Shown here one piece after another: positions 9,751-19,754 of a stretch of DNA of 23,583 bases (positions are counted from its first letter, which is position 1; the number at the start of each line of letters is the position of its first letter). Position numbers and translations under genes: made by a program. The notes below the pieces were generated by a model. It was not told where the DNA came from, searched no databases, and saw only the letters and a program-made list of their open reading frames with translations. The stretch lies in contig QZLH01000547.1 of assembly GCA_003833135.1 (NCBI GenBank), positions 54,473 to 78,055 of the forward strand. The letters run 5' to 3'. This stretch comes from Oehlia diaphana. Lineage: Eukaryota > Glomeromycota > Glomeromycetes > Glomerales > Glomeraceae.

Positions 9751-11080
9751 TAATTCTAACCAACGAACTTATGAAAATTCCACTCGACAAATGATGATCC
9801 GGGTAATATAAATCATGATGATCTCTCACCCTAATGAAAATTGGAGGTAGCATAACAAATTTAATTTAGATTCTTGATATATTTATTTTTATGGTTACGT
9901 TATCAGTTTTACTTCATTTCTCTATACTGTAAGGCACGGAACGACTTTCCTTTTGTGTAAAACACTGAAATTTGCTTTACGAATTCCTTACTTTATAAAG
10001 AATACGTAACCCAATAACAAACTTTAAACTCACTTTTTTCGTTTTTATTTTATTTCCGTTCGCTTTCTTCCTTCTCCCAGGTTTGATTTGCAATCTGCAA
10101 AATCTATCAATTGATCATCAAACATTTAATATACGCAACGATTTACATTATATATTGTGGATCTTGATAAACTATTTTCGTTATGTGAAAAAAACACATA
10201 CTGTAGGTTCGTAGCGGTTTGTTACAGCACATTAAATTGTACTGTACATATGAATACTCATAAATTGGAAACTAGTTATAAATATTAAAATTTAATGACT
10301 CTTCATCAAGATTGCTTTTTACCAAATTTTTGTTCCGCAACTACCCAATGATTCTCTACTAAAGGGGAATTGAGACAAAGTGGCATTGGTCTCTCAAAAC
10401 CTATTACAAAAAAAAGAAATCAAGTTAGCAGGAATTAGCACTGCCTAATAAGTTCTCCTTGTCATTTCCTCATCAAATCCCAAAGTTAAACAAAAAGTAA
10501 CAAACGGATTAGAGGTTTTCTGCCATTTATCAGTTTGTTTCATGTTTTATATGGCGGTACTGGAACTATCATTTCTTGATTGATCGTTTCTAATGGCGTC
10601 TAAGAACCCGGAGTTAATAAAATGAGTGAGTATCTAGGACACGTTTTAAGTTTCGATTAGTTTGCGCTGTCCTTTTGCTGTCTTAAAGCTCATCATCTCA
10701 TAATTTGTAAAGAGCCCGTGTCCTTTGTTCTGGTTACATTGTCCATACTGCGGGAAGACTTTTCGGAATCTTCACAACTAAATTTAGGTGTTATCTTCAC
10801 AGACCTATATCGTTAAGAATTTCTCCTGGAATACGTGTTTATGTTAATGCATACATTATATAATTAGATACATCTTTTTATTATATGACAATTATTCCAT
10901 AAATATTTCGTAGTATTTTATAAAATATTTTTTATTAATATATGAGATAGTTTTAGCAAATATATTTTATATAACCATATATAATCAAACACTATAAAAA
11001 TAATAACAAATAACTGTAATCTTGTGTGAAGTATTGTAATTTAAAAATTCAACGGTAATAAATTACAATATCGTCTAATA
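9751..11080. other. GC-richer gene-free stretch between convergent 3' ends
   Basis: No open frame of useful length occurs on either strand, although about 9750-10850 is visibly less AT-rich than most of the window. It may hold further decayed gene fragments or an untranslated transcript. No tRNA, rRNA or known ncRNA was recognised. The last 230 bp returns to very AT-rich sequence. Confidence 0.45.
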
Positions 11081-11092
11081 ATCGTAGAATAG

Positions 11093-11430
11093 TTAGCGTT
11101 TAGTGGGGTCTTCTCCTCGGCTAACTCTAGCCGCGAACGATTGAGCAGCGGCAGCTATAAAAAATATATTATCAATTATAGTACAATAATAAATGGCAAA
11201 ATTCGTGTGATTATGATTTATTATACCTGCACCATCGGATGGAGTTTCACCGTCATATAATTTAGATTCTTCACGTTGAATGGTACGTGCGGCATCATCT
11301 ATGTTTCTAGGCTTATTATAGGTGGTAGTATTAGATTCACCGTACATATCCGCTGCTTTATCAGCTAAAGACTTCGCTTTTGAGGCTAAAAAAATCATTT
11401 TTTTCTTATTAATTTTAATGGTAATGTGCC

Positions 11431-11461
<31 letters not shown>

Positions 11462-11583
11462 AAATATGTGCCAGCTCCTCCCGATATATTTTGTCCTGCC
11501 AAATATTGTTCTTCACGTTGAATTACTGAAGCAGCATTTTCTAAAGCTTCTACGTCAGGTTTTCCTGTATTTTGTTGAGACAT
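11093..11583 (-). CDS. SMP-like (seed maturation protein family) small protein, 3 exons, 110 aa
   Basis: Exons on the minus strand are 11472-11583, 11227-11385 and 11093-11154, joining to 111 codons. Two internal repeats share the pattern A..IQREE...G...S.GAG followed by A...Q/K S.A: first about residues 12-52, then about 62-105. This matches the SMP domain (Pfam PF04927), known from LEA-type seed maturation proteins and also found in fungi, where a stress or desiccation role is suspected but not shown. Both introns are phase 1 and sit at the same place in each repeat, after the GA of GAG, so the gene probably grew by duplication of an exon unit. Intron 2 (72 bp) is GT-AG. Intron 1 (86 bp) begins with GC and holds a poly-T run. 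The start is the first ATG. There is no signal peptide or membrane span. Confidence 0.75.
11424..11473. repeat. Poly(A) insertion flanked by 8-bp direct repeats in intron 1
   Basis: On the plus strand, 29 A residues (11431-11459) plus TTAAAT lie between two copies of ATGTGCCA (11424-11431 and 11466-11473). The right copy spans the exon 1/intron 1 junction of the SMP-like gene. The pattern resembles a target duplication around an inserted poly(A) tail, though slippage after a small duplication is also possible. Confidence 0.55.
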
Positions 11584-11669
11584 TTTTTTATTTTTTTTTT
11601 TTTCAAGCTAATTTATTTTGAAATTGAATAGGGATTGATCCTTTTATATTTTCCTCGCAATTAGGATGG

Positions 11670-11675
11670 CACGTG
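11670..11675. promoter_or_regulatory. CACGTG motif upstream of the SMP-like gene
   Basis: A palindromic E-box/G-box hexamer lies 87 bp before the start codon at 11583. bHLH and bZIP factors bind such sites in other eukaryotes; function here is inferred only. Confidence 0.3.
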
Positions 11676-11683
11676 ATTTAAAC

Positions 11684-12390
11684 GATGTTTTAAACAATTT
11701 AAATCGGTTTTTTATTGTTTTTTTTTTATTTAAACATTGATCGGCATGATTATTGCGTAATTATTTTTTAATGACCTTTTTTGTATTTTTAAGCAACCTT
11801 TTTTTAAAATTATTCTCGTGCATCAGACGTCGTCCGTAAGCACTTTGAAAAAGTTGGGGAATAACATCTCGTCAAAAGTGTGTAATTATTATGGAAATGA
11901 CATTAGTTATTGATTTAATTGATCGATTAGAAGATTTAAAATTAATATATATTATATAATTTTTTTTTTAAGAGTTAGCGCGAATAGTAGAGGATCACTA
12001 ATATCACTAAATTCTCGGTCCGGCTATACTCTAAATATATATTATATAATAAAGTTTATGTTACGTAGCAAAAGCTAGTAAAGTGCTTAATGTTTTAAAA
12101 CACGTGTTTTTGTCATCCCTACTATGAAAATTATGACGATTAATGATGTACTAACTTTTCATATCGGCGGATATGTTCGTTTGCATGTGATAATTTAATA
12201 GTGTTTGATTCCCTATTACTATGTATGCAATGAGTCATATCGGCCCATACGCTTGGTAGTTATAGTGGGGCGCACATAAGTTCAAACCGGCTTATTTATA
12301 CGTCATTTTATAAGTACGAGTCATACAAATATTAAATACAAGAATTGAAAATGGAACATGAAAAGAAACTTGATTAAATAAATCTATATA
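11684..12390. other. Divergent-side upstream region of the SMP-like gene, no gene seen
   Basis: It holds the 17-bp direct repeats AATATATATTATATAAT (11944-11960 and 12034-12050), which flank a 73-bp GC-richer insert with AGAGT...ACTCT edges. It also holds a 14-bp perfect palindrome (12097-12110). A TTCAAACC run near 12282 is not part of a tRNA fold. No ORF was recognised. Confidence 0.45.
12097..12110. promoter_or_regulatory. 14-bp palindrome AAAACACGTGTTTT
   Basis: A perfect palindrome centred on CACGTG, the second such hexamer seen in the window. It lies about 515 bp upstream of the SMP-like start codon and beyond the 3' end of the F-box gene. Being a binding site is an inference. Confidence 0.25.
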
Positions 12391-12453
12391 TAAAATAAAT
12401 AAATAAATAAAATAAATAAATAAATAAAATAAATAAATAAATAAAATAAATAA
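12391..12453. repeat. AAAT microsatellite
   Basis: About 60 bp of (AAAT)n with regular extra A residues, giving 16-17-bp higher-order blocks (TAAATAAATAAATAAAA). It sits just beyond the 3' end of the F-box gene. Confidence 0.9.
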
Positions 12454-12483
12454 TGAGGTTCTTTTTCATTTCTACTGCTCTTT

Positions 12484-14143
12484 TTAATAGCTTCCTTCGT
12501 AACCATCATAAGCTTCTCTAACATTAGAGGGTCTTTTAGCATTATATTTAATAGGCCAATGAATAATGGGATTCTGGGAATGATTTTTATAATATACCCA
12601 TGCTTCTTTAAATTTTAAATTATCAAAAGAATCGTCCTTTAGTAAATTATCATAACTGAAACCTCTAATCCTCAAAGTCTCTAAATTATGATGAGAATGA
12701 TCTAATATTTTAAAAAATTCGGGATTAATCTGTCTCCCATCATCAATGGTTATTACTTGCCATGAAGGGTTACCGACAGGTCTTTTGGCCAAATTAATCC
12801 AACCTTTTTGTGTTACATTAGGGAGACGATCTCTAATATTAAATTTAATTAATGTTGGCATTAGACTCATCATGCTTAACGCTTCATCTGATATTTTTGG
12901 TGTTTTAACCAATATTAATTCTGTTATTTTTGTTTTTGAAATGTTTAAAAATCCCTCATCATTCATGTTAGCAAAATCTCCAATCTGTAAATAATCCAAG
13001 TTTGGAAAATTTTTCAAAAATGAAAGATTACATTTACCATCAATTTTTAAGAATGATAATCTCGTTAAATTTTCCATCATTTCTTTAATTTGATTTAAAT
13101 CTTGTCCCTCTTGTGGATATGATAAATACAATGAATTAATAGATTGTGATTTATACAGTAAAGGAGCTATCTTACTTGATGCTGAAATATCTAAAGTTTC
13201 TAATTTTTTACAATTTTCCAACATTAATAACGCTGATTCTTTCGAAATTTGTATATTATATGTATCTATATCAAATGTTCTTAAATTTTTACAATATTTT
13301 CCAAATAAAGATACTATTGTTGATGGATCCCGTACCATTGTTGAGCTATTCAATGTTATTCTTATCGCTTGTAAAGAATCTGCTGCACTTCTCGTAAAAC
13401 TTAAAATAAAGAAATAATTATATTTATAAATTTCCTTTTTTATTAGATATCAAATTCAAAATTACATACCATTCCCACACTTTTTCGGTCATTTTTGGAC
13501 AATATAATCGAATACTCTTCACATTTCCTAATTTAATAGTCTCACTTAGCGCATCGTGAAATTCTACTTTGGGTTTATAATAATAATTATACATTTGTTT
13601 TATAATTTGTTGTCCACCGTTCACCAATGAAGATAATTCCGTGATTTTGGTCTCTCCATACTTTACGCCCTCTTCTTGTTCATCTTGTGCATCAAAATCA
13701 TCATAATCATCCAAATGATGATAAGCAACCATCGATAAATTAACTAATCGGTCTCCAAGCAACTCAAACGGAAGTAAACATGCTTTATTATTCCTCTCCT
13801 TTTGAGAAAATCTTATCATTAATTCTTTAAGATTCCCACATTTTTGAGCGAAAAATTTAATTAATTCAGCATCAATAGATATTTGAGGTGTTTTATCTAA
13901 TTCATCCACTTGTATTTTTAATATAAAATCTCCATAAGGCATAAATGGATTATTTGATAGTGTTTCACGAAATTTCGTTAATGAGAAATTTTCTATGAAT
14001 TTTCTCGATTTCCAAATTTCGGCAAGACAAAGGTGCGCAAAATGACGACATGTGAATGAAAGTGATTTTAATTCGTTTATTGATAAACCACCAGCTTCTA
14101 TAATTGATAAATGAATTTCTCGCGGAACTTGTATTAACAACAT
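12484..14143 (-). CDS. F-box/leucine-rich-repeat protein, 2 exons, 529 aa
   Basis: Exon 1 is 13470-14143 and exon 2 is 12484-13399, separated by a 70-bp GT-AG intron (phase 2). Joined, they give 530 codons including the stop. Residues about 5-48 (IQVPREIHLSIIEAGG, then LKSLSFTCRHFAHLCLAEIW) match an F-box: Pro-Arg-Glu-Ile start, a central L..LS.TCR, and a closing L..IW. The rest carries irregular leucine-rich repeats, such as LKELMIRF, LVNLSMVAYHH, VKSIRLYCPKMTEK, LETLDISASS, LDYLQIGDFANM and LETLRIRGFS. F-box proteins dock substrates onto SCF (Skp1-Cullin-F-box) ubiquitin ligases, with the LRRs usually binding the target. An acidic insert (DDYDDFDAQDEQEE) lies at about 165-178. F-box/LRR genes are strongly expanded in mycorrhizal fungi. 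The target is unknown. Confidence 0.87.
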
Positions 14144-14155
14144 GGTTGGGAACTA

Positions 14156-15545
14156 AAAAAATAAAAAAAAAATATGTATAGTAATTTTTACTAAATCAAA
14201 AAGAAAAAATAAAAAATAAAATATTTGAAAAAAAAAAAATAAATATTTATGATTGTGCAAAGTATTATGTTTCGTGATACAAAATAAATTAACATTAAAT
14301 ATGGTCAAGATTATCTATACCTGCATGCAGTTTACGCAAAAAAGAGACGATCGTCAGCATTAATGAGAAATAACGTAAAGGTTATTTAAATATAGAATTT
14401 TTAATACAGTGGCTAATATTCAAAATATATTTGAATTCTTTAAACTAAAATATATTAATAAATTGCAACTTACGTAAAAATATTTCAAATCAAGGGCTAT
14501 CTATACACTATACTAGCATCATGACCAGAATTAAAAATCTATAGTCAACATTACATTATAATGTCACCACTGGTGACTGTTATCACTTAGCAATACCCTA
14601 TTTATTATTTTAACTTTACTGAAAAACTATTTATATTTATTAAAATAATTTAATTACCATATAATTCCAAAATTAAGTATCCTTTATATTGTTATAGAAA
14701 TGTTTAATTTCAGATAATATTATATTTTATAATTTTATTATACTGTAACTTTTAGATTATTGTAAGTTATCATTAATAGAAGCATCAGATTTTAAAATAA
14801 GTTCATTATATTTAGCAACTTAATAAAATAATCAAGTGGGCTAGCTATAAATCTTAAATTTTAAATGAGTAGTTACTTATATTAGTAAAGGAATGCTAAT
14901 TTTATTATATAAGATGTTTAATCTCAAAAGATATTTATTTTTAAAACTACATAAACTTGTATTAAAATTTTTACTATAATAATCCTCATACAAAAGTTTA
15001 TAACTGATAAATAAAATAATAAAATCTTTAAATGATAAAACTGAAAATTAAATAAAATATTTATAAATTGGAATTTATTTTAAAATTAGTGAAAAATAAT
15101 TATTACAGCAAATCAGTTATTACTTAAAAAATATTTTGTGCAAATTTATCAAAATTGCTTTTAAACTAAAAATATTAAAAATTAATAATACTAATATAAT
15201 TTTGTAATTATTGTATTTTTAAACAAAATTTAACATTTATATATTTTTAAAAAAGAATTAGAATTTAATGTTATTAAAAAAAAAAATTTTTTAATTAATA
15301 ATATTATAGCAAAAAGATTATTATATTTATATTTTCTTAATTAAATTTTAATTTTAAATTTAATATAATTTATTAAATTTTTTAAAATGCATTTACTTAA
15401 TCTATTAATCCTATAAAAATAAATCATAATTATTTAAATTTTTTTTATTATAATATATTAAATAGTTGTTATTTAATATAAATATATAAATATTAAATAA
15501 TTACAAATAATTATTGTATATATCTTATATTTACTTTCTAATCAT
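14156..15545. other. Upstream AT-rich stretch, no gene seen
   Basis: Holds a small hairpin GTCACCA-C-TGGTGAC (about 14561-14575) and long AT-only stretches from 14640 onward. The presumed promoter of the F-box gene lies at its left edge, but no element can be named. No ORF was recognised. Confidence 0.5.
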
Positions 15546-15549
15546 GTGA

Positions 15550-15680
15550 TACACACGTTTTCATTAGTTTATATTTAAAATACACAAATTTTCATTACTT
15601 TATATTTAAAATACACAAATTTTCATTATTTTTATAATTAAAACATGCAAATTTTCATTAATTTTAAAATTAATTATGAG
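15550..15680. repeat. 31-bp tandem repeat, about 4 units
   Basis: The TCATTA core recurs at 15561, 15592, 15623 and 15655 within the unit ACACAAATTTTCATTACTTTATATTTAAAAT (here described, not aligned). The last unit is the most diverged. It lies downstream of the recombinase relic. Confidence 0.8.
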
Positions 15681-15719
15681 TTAAGTTTTAAATTGATATT
15701 TAGACTATAATTTTATAAG

Positions 15720-17372
15720 AAGGTATCTGGAAGAAGTTTGATAACACTATTAGTTTTATTAGCTTTATTGATAGTAGATAATAGTTTTTTTTCTATAATA
15801 AGCAATCATTGGAAAATCAAAATGATAAGGTGGCTTTAAAGGTGCTGTTACAGGTTTATGACTTTTTAAGAGTTTCTAATTTTTTGAATTTCAGGAACTT
15901 GATCTTCTTGAATTGTGGAAATCTGAATTTCTTGTACTGGAATTTCTTGAAATAGTGAAACTTAAATTTCTCGTAATAGAGTTTTTTGAATATCTTGAGT
16001 TTTTTTAATTATGAATAATACAGTTTCTTGTAATTCAGACAAACTTATAAATATTTAAATAATTTAATATTAACTAAATAGCAAAACATTTTAAATAACG
16101 TTTAAATATTTTAAATTGTTATATTTTTCATTATCCATATCTTCATTAAATGAATTTTCAGAATAATTTTCATACTCATCATTATGTTCATCCAAATTAT
16201 TTTCATGTAAAGTAAAAGGAATCAACATCACAGTATTTAATACTTGTTGATCATTACTAGATTTACAATAATCTGCTAAACTTTCATGAGACCGATGACC
16301 AGAAAATGATTGCAAATCAGAATCAGAGAGTTCATTATCTTTTAACATTTAAATTGCAGTATGATAACAAGAATGATTTGTAATTAAACGTCTATTATCA
16401 AGATTAATACCAATATTTATTGCAATATCTATCATTCATCATTTTTCTAAATTTTGAATAACCCATAGGTTTATTTTTAAACTAATTGCCTTTTTTTAAA
16501 TCTTTTATAGTAATAGTTAATAGTTAATTATAAACAAATAATAAATATATTGTATAATTATTATAACATATATACCTTTTTTCTTTCTACAAGTTTTATG
16601 AAATAAAGCATCTTGTGAAGAATTTGAATATGGTAATTTAGATAAAAATAGAATAATATCTTTTATAGGGGTATATTGATTGTCAGGTGAATCAGGAGGT
16701 ATAGGAATATAACGTAAACCTGATTTTCTATATTTATTTCTATAAAAAGCTCTACTCTGATTATTTTTTTCTTTATATAATACAAGTTCATAGCCTCCAT
16801 CCTGATGATGATTAAAATCTTTTCTACAAATCCTATATGCATCTTCATCACGCAATTTACATAACAAATATAACCAGAAACTTGATGTGTAAGTGATTAA
16901 TTTGAGTTAATATCCATATATAGGTGATCAAGTATTTGTTTAATTTCTTTGGTAGACAATTCATCAAACTTTTCAGGATCACCTAAACCCTCATCTTGTA
17001 AGATTCTCATTTTTCCATCTAGTATGTGAAGAACATGAGGAAACTTGTAACGATCCCAGATTTTTATTGGTTGAAAAACACTATATTCTTTAAGATATCT
17101 ATTTAATGCACTATAACAATTGTGAACAGATTCAACTTTATAATTAGAGCCATCTTTTTTTTCAACCATATTATAAATTGACAAAAATAATTTTCTAAAT
17201 CATCTATAGAATTTATTGATTCAATAGATTTAGTTATTCTGCAATTTTTGTTAAAACGATTAATAACTTATAACTATTTAGTAGTGTTTCGTTCAGTATT
17301 TGAAACAAGTAAAGCTTTTTGCAAATTATTTATTTCTTTTTGTGTTGGTAGTTGCATAAAATTAAAATTCAT
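15720..17372 (-). pseudogene. Crypton-like (DUF3504-type) tyrosine recombinase, decayed
   Basis: Minus-strand pieces line up in family order. From the ATG at 17372: ALLVSNTERNTTK, two stops, SINSIDDLENYFCQFI, a frameshift, KKDGSNYKVESVHNCY, ALNRYLKEY, and LDGKMRILQDEGLGDPEKF. This is the N-terminal SAM-like domain seen in Crypton and ZMYM2/QRICH1-type proteins. The catalytic half follows: LCKLRDEDAYR (first Arg at 16850-16852), DALFHKTCRKKKG, then after a frameshift TNHSCYHTAI, a stop at 16349-16351, and SGHRSHESLADYC, with the nucleophile Tyr at 16268-16270. Box II should be HxxR, but Tyr replaces Arg at 16364-16366. A Gln/Ile-rich tail (EIPVQEIQISTIQEDQVPEI) extends to about 15720. Several stops and shifts plus the lost Arg make it inactive. 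Cryptons lack terminal inverted repeats, so element ends cannot be set. Confidence 0.72.
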
Positions 17373-17655
17373 GATAATAGAGAAATAAAGGATTTTTTAG
17401 TAAATAAAAAAAAAAGTAAATAATAGTTGAAAATTAGAAGATGTGAGGATAAAAAAGTTATTAAAAAGTCAGATGAAAGTTAAATAAAAGTTTAAAATGA
17501 TTAAAAAGTAATTGAACAACATAAAAAATGTTCAGTGTTTATGTTATACATATCTAATAACTTTATTTTCAGTCATGTTTATGATAACTAATTTACACTA
17601 GAATGCTACTCTATCATGTGGTCTTCAGCCACATGATATACATAGCAATCCTAGT
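17373..17655. other. Spacer with perfect hairpin
   Basis: No gene. ATCATGTGG (17613-17621) and CCACATGAT (17629-17637) form a perfect 9-bp stem with a 7-nt loop just outside the next mobile element. It may belong to an older element. Confidence 0.55.
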
Positions 17656-17656
17656 A

Positions 17657-17899
17657 AAACCTGCTTACTTCTAATAAAGGTCTCCAGGAAAAATTTCAAA
17701 TTTATTAGTAATTTTACCTTACTTTAATTCTTAATATTATTGGTTAATTGATTTAAAAGAAAAAAAATTATAATAATGCAGTATAACATTTCCTTTTTTA
17801 GATGTAATTTATCTATTTATAGTAGGATCATCAAAATTTTTTTTTTAGTGATTTTACCTTAGAGTTATGGTGACTTTTATTATAAGTAAATGGGGTCCT
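17657..17899. mobile_element. Mutator-type MITE, copy A, 9-bp target duplication
   Basis: Flanked by perfect 9-bp direct repeats ATCCTAGTA (17648-17656 and 17900-17908). Terminal inverted repeats share CTTACTTMTAATAAARGTC with small indels at the tips. Internally it shares the AAAGAAAAAAAATTATAA block and the ATTTTACCTTA motifs with copy B at 20341-20532. Non-coding. A 9-bp duplication is typical of Mutator-like elements. Confidence 0.82.
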
Positions 17900-18015
17900 A
17901 TCCTAGTAGTAAATCAGTTATCATTTACAACATGACCGATAACAATTATTTATTGTATCATAATTAATAATACTATAATCAATTATCTTAAACTTATTTA
18001 ACTTTATTTTATATA

Positions 18016-18205
18016 CAGTCAAACTTCTATATAGTTACTTAATCGATTTTGCAAAAATAGGTGATTATATAAAGCTTAACTATAATGTAATTATATAAAG
18101 GTTTTTTTATATAATATTTATATATATACTCCTAAAAGTGTGATTATATAGAGGAATTTTATATGATGTGACTATATGGAGTGTGATTATATTGAGGTCT
18201 GACTG
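18016..18205. mobile_element. pogo/Tc1-mariner-type MITE, TA duplication
   Basis: The left end CAGTCAAACTTCTATATAG and right end (reverse complement) CAGTCAGACCTCAATATAA form terminal inverted repeats, flanked by TA at 18014-18015 and 18206-18207. CAGTCRRACCTC-like tips are typical of pogo-type elements. It is 190 bp and non-coding, with internal GATTATATA repeats. Confidence 0.82.
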
Positions 18206-18207
18206 TA

Positions 18208-18664
18208 TTTATCTTATGTATTTAAAATTAAAATCAATATATAAAGTATATGATATAAATATTAATTACCTAAGATGTTTCAGATTTGATCTAAAGTAAT
18301 TTTTTTAAAAAAATAATAAATTTAATCTAAAACTATTTTTTTCTAAAAAAAATAATAAATATTACATTTAACTATTTTACTTTTTTTATATAAATACTTT
18401 TTTTTCTTTCTAAAAACATTATTAATTATTTTATTTCATTTTTGTTTAAAAAAAATCAATTAATATAGCATTTTAAAATAGTCATTTAGTTTTTAAAATA
18501 AATAAATCTTTTTTTTTTACTTTTATTTTATATTTTTTTTAAAAAAATACCATTAACAGTTTTTTTTTCTTCTTTGCAAGAATTTTTCAGAATAATTATT
18601 TCAAATAATTATTTAAATTTTATTCACATTATTAATAAACATTTTTTAAAAAACTAAAAAAAGT
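18208..18664. other. AT-rich stretch, no gene seen
   Basis: Long A/T homopolymer-rich sequence. A T-tract ending TCTTTGCAAG near 18580 resembles the 3' splice-like motif of the arrays but lies on the opposite strand to array 2. Confidence 0.5.
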
Positions 18665-19290
18665 TTCAAGTTATTTTTTAAAATTTACCAGTTCTATCAT
18701 ATCTTTATATCTAGAAAATACAATCTACAATAAAAGATAAAAAAGTATCAATGAAAAAATTAATTAAAAAAAAAAATTTTTAAAAAAATTTTGAAAAGAA
18801 ACTAAATTTTAAAGATAATTTCTATAAAATAAACAAGAAATAGTTAGGTAGTTTTTACAAAATAAAATAAAAAATTTAAAAAAAGTAAATTAAAATTTCA
18901 AAACTTACCAATTATATTTATTCAAATCTGAAAAGCTTAGTTTACTAGTACCTGCAAAAAAAGAAAAGAAAAATCAATAAAATTTAAAAAGTTTCAAAAG
19001 TAAATTTTACTTTTAAAATTTACCAATCATATTATTTAAAATTCAGAAAGCTCATACTTGCAGAAAAAAGAAAAAAATTAATAAATTAAAAAATTTTGAA
19101 ATAAACTAAATTTTTGAAACTTATCAATTATATTCATTTAAGATTTGGAAAGTCCAATTTACTGATATCTGCAAAAAAAAAAAAAAATTAATAAAATTTA
19201 AAAATTTTAAATTTTACTTTTAAAATTTTATTAGTAACTTACTAATTATATTGTTTAAAATTCAAAATTCAAAAAGTTCAATATCTGTAA
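18665..19290 (-). repeat. Tandem array 2: ~111-bp units shaped like intron-exon-intron
   Basis: Read on the minus strand, acceptor-like ends (TTTTACAG, TTTTTGCAG, TTCTGCAAG, TTTTTGCAG, ATTGTAG) occur near 19287, 19175, 19063, 18955 and 18735. Spacings are 108-113 bp, plus one double step holding a degenerate unit near 18845. Each is followed by a 33-44 nt core ending ATATAATTG or similar, then GTAAGTTT, GTAAATTT or ATAAGTTT. The best core (19130-19172) reads ISVNWTFQILNEYN. The core shares the start ATATCAGT with array 1. The array continues, degenerate, past the TA element (19309-19479) to about 19560, so that element landed inside it. No full ORF links the cores. Confidence 0.72.
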
Positions 19291-19308
19291 AAAAAAAAAA
19301 TCAAAATA

Positions 19309-19479
19309 CAGTCAAAGCTTAATATAATGAATCCTTTATATAGTGGATTTTTCAGATAATTATAATAAATTTTCCTTTACTATAATGAATTAATCAATCA
19401 AATCTCTTAAAATCTTTACTATATATAACCTTATAGCGAAGTTGTGATTTGAAATCTAGATTATAACAAGAATTGACTG
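19309..19479. mobile_element. pogo/Tc1-mariner-type MITE, second copy type, TA duplication
   Basis: The left tip is CAGTCAAAGCTTAATATAATG. The right tip as reverse complement is CAGTCAATTCTTGTTATAATC. TA flanks both sides (19307-19308 and 19480-19481). It shares the CAGTCAR tip and the TATAATNA subterminal motif with the 18016-18205 element but has a different interior. 171 bp, non-coding, inserted in array 2. Confidence 0.78.
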
Positions 19480-19754
19480 TAATAAAAAATAAAAATAAAT
19501 TTAAAAAGTTTTAAAATAATAAATTATTAGTTAAGTTATAATCTATCATATTTAGAAAAATAGTCTTAATACTATTTGATTCATTTCAATTAAATAATTC
19601 TAAAAAGTTTTTAATATTAATCATTTTTTTTACAATTACTAGATGTTAAAAAATTAAATAAAACGTTTAACGATGCAGTAAATATAAATTAAAAAATAAA
19701 AATATTAAAATATTAGTTTTTGACATTTTGTTAAATATTTTATCAGCCTGTAAT

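Noticed and set aside
10700..10860. Possible zinc-knuckle kinase N-terminus on the minus strand (YGQCNQNKGHG)
   Set aside because: Only a few residues fit, stops interrupt, and the orientation is opposite to the kinase relic at 9537.
11322..11621. Plus-strand open frame of 99 codons
   Set aside because: It is the shadow of the SMP-like gene and runs through the poly(A) tract as poly-Lys.
11944..12050. 73-bp insert between 17-bp AT direct repeats as a transposon
   Set aside because: The repeats are simple AT sequence, longer than any usual target duplication, and the AGAGT/ACTCT edges are too short to decide.
12255..12300. TTCAAACC run suggesting a tRNA T-loop
   Set aside because: The bases on both sides do not pair as a T-stem, and no acceptor or anticodon arm could be formed on either strand.
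12746..13397. Two plus-strand frames inside the F-box gene
   Set aside because: They are antisense shadows; the minus-strand frame has the F-box and LRR pattern.
16663..16851. Second minus-strand frame of 62 codons
   Set aside because: It is a frame-shifted reading of the recombinase pseudogene with low-complexity Ile/Tyr text.
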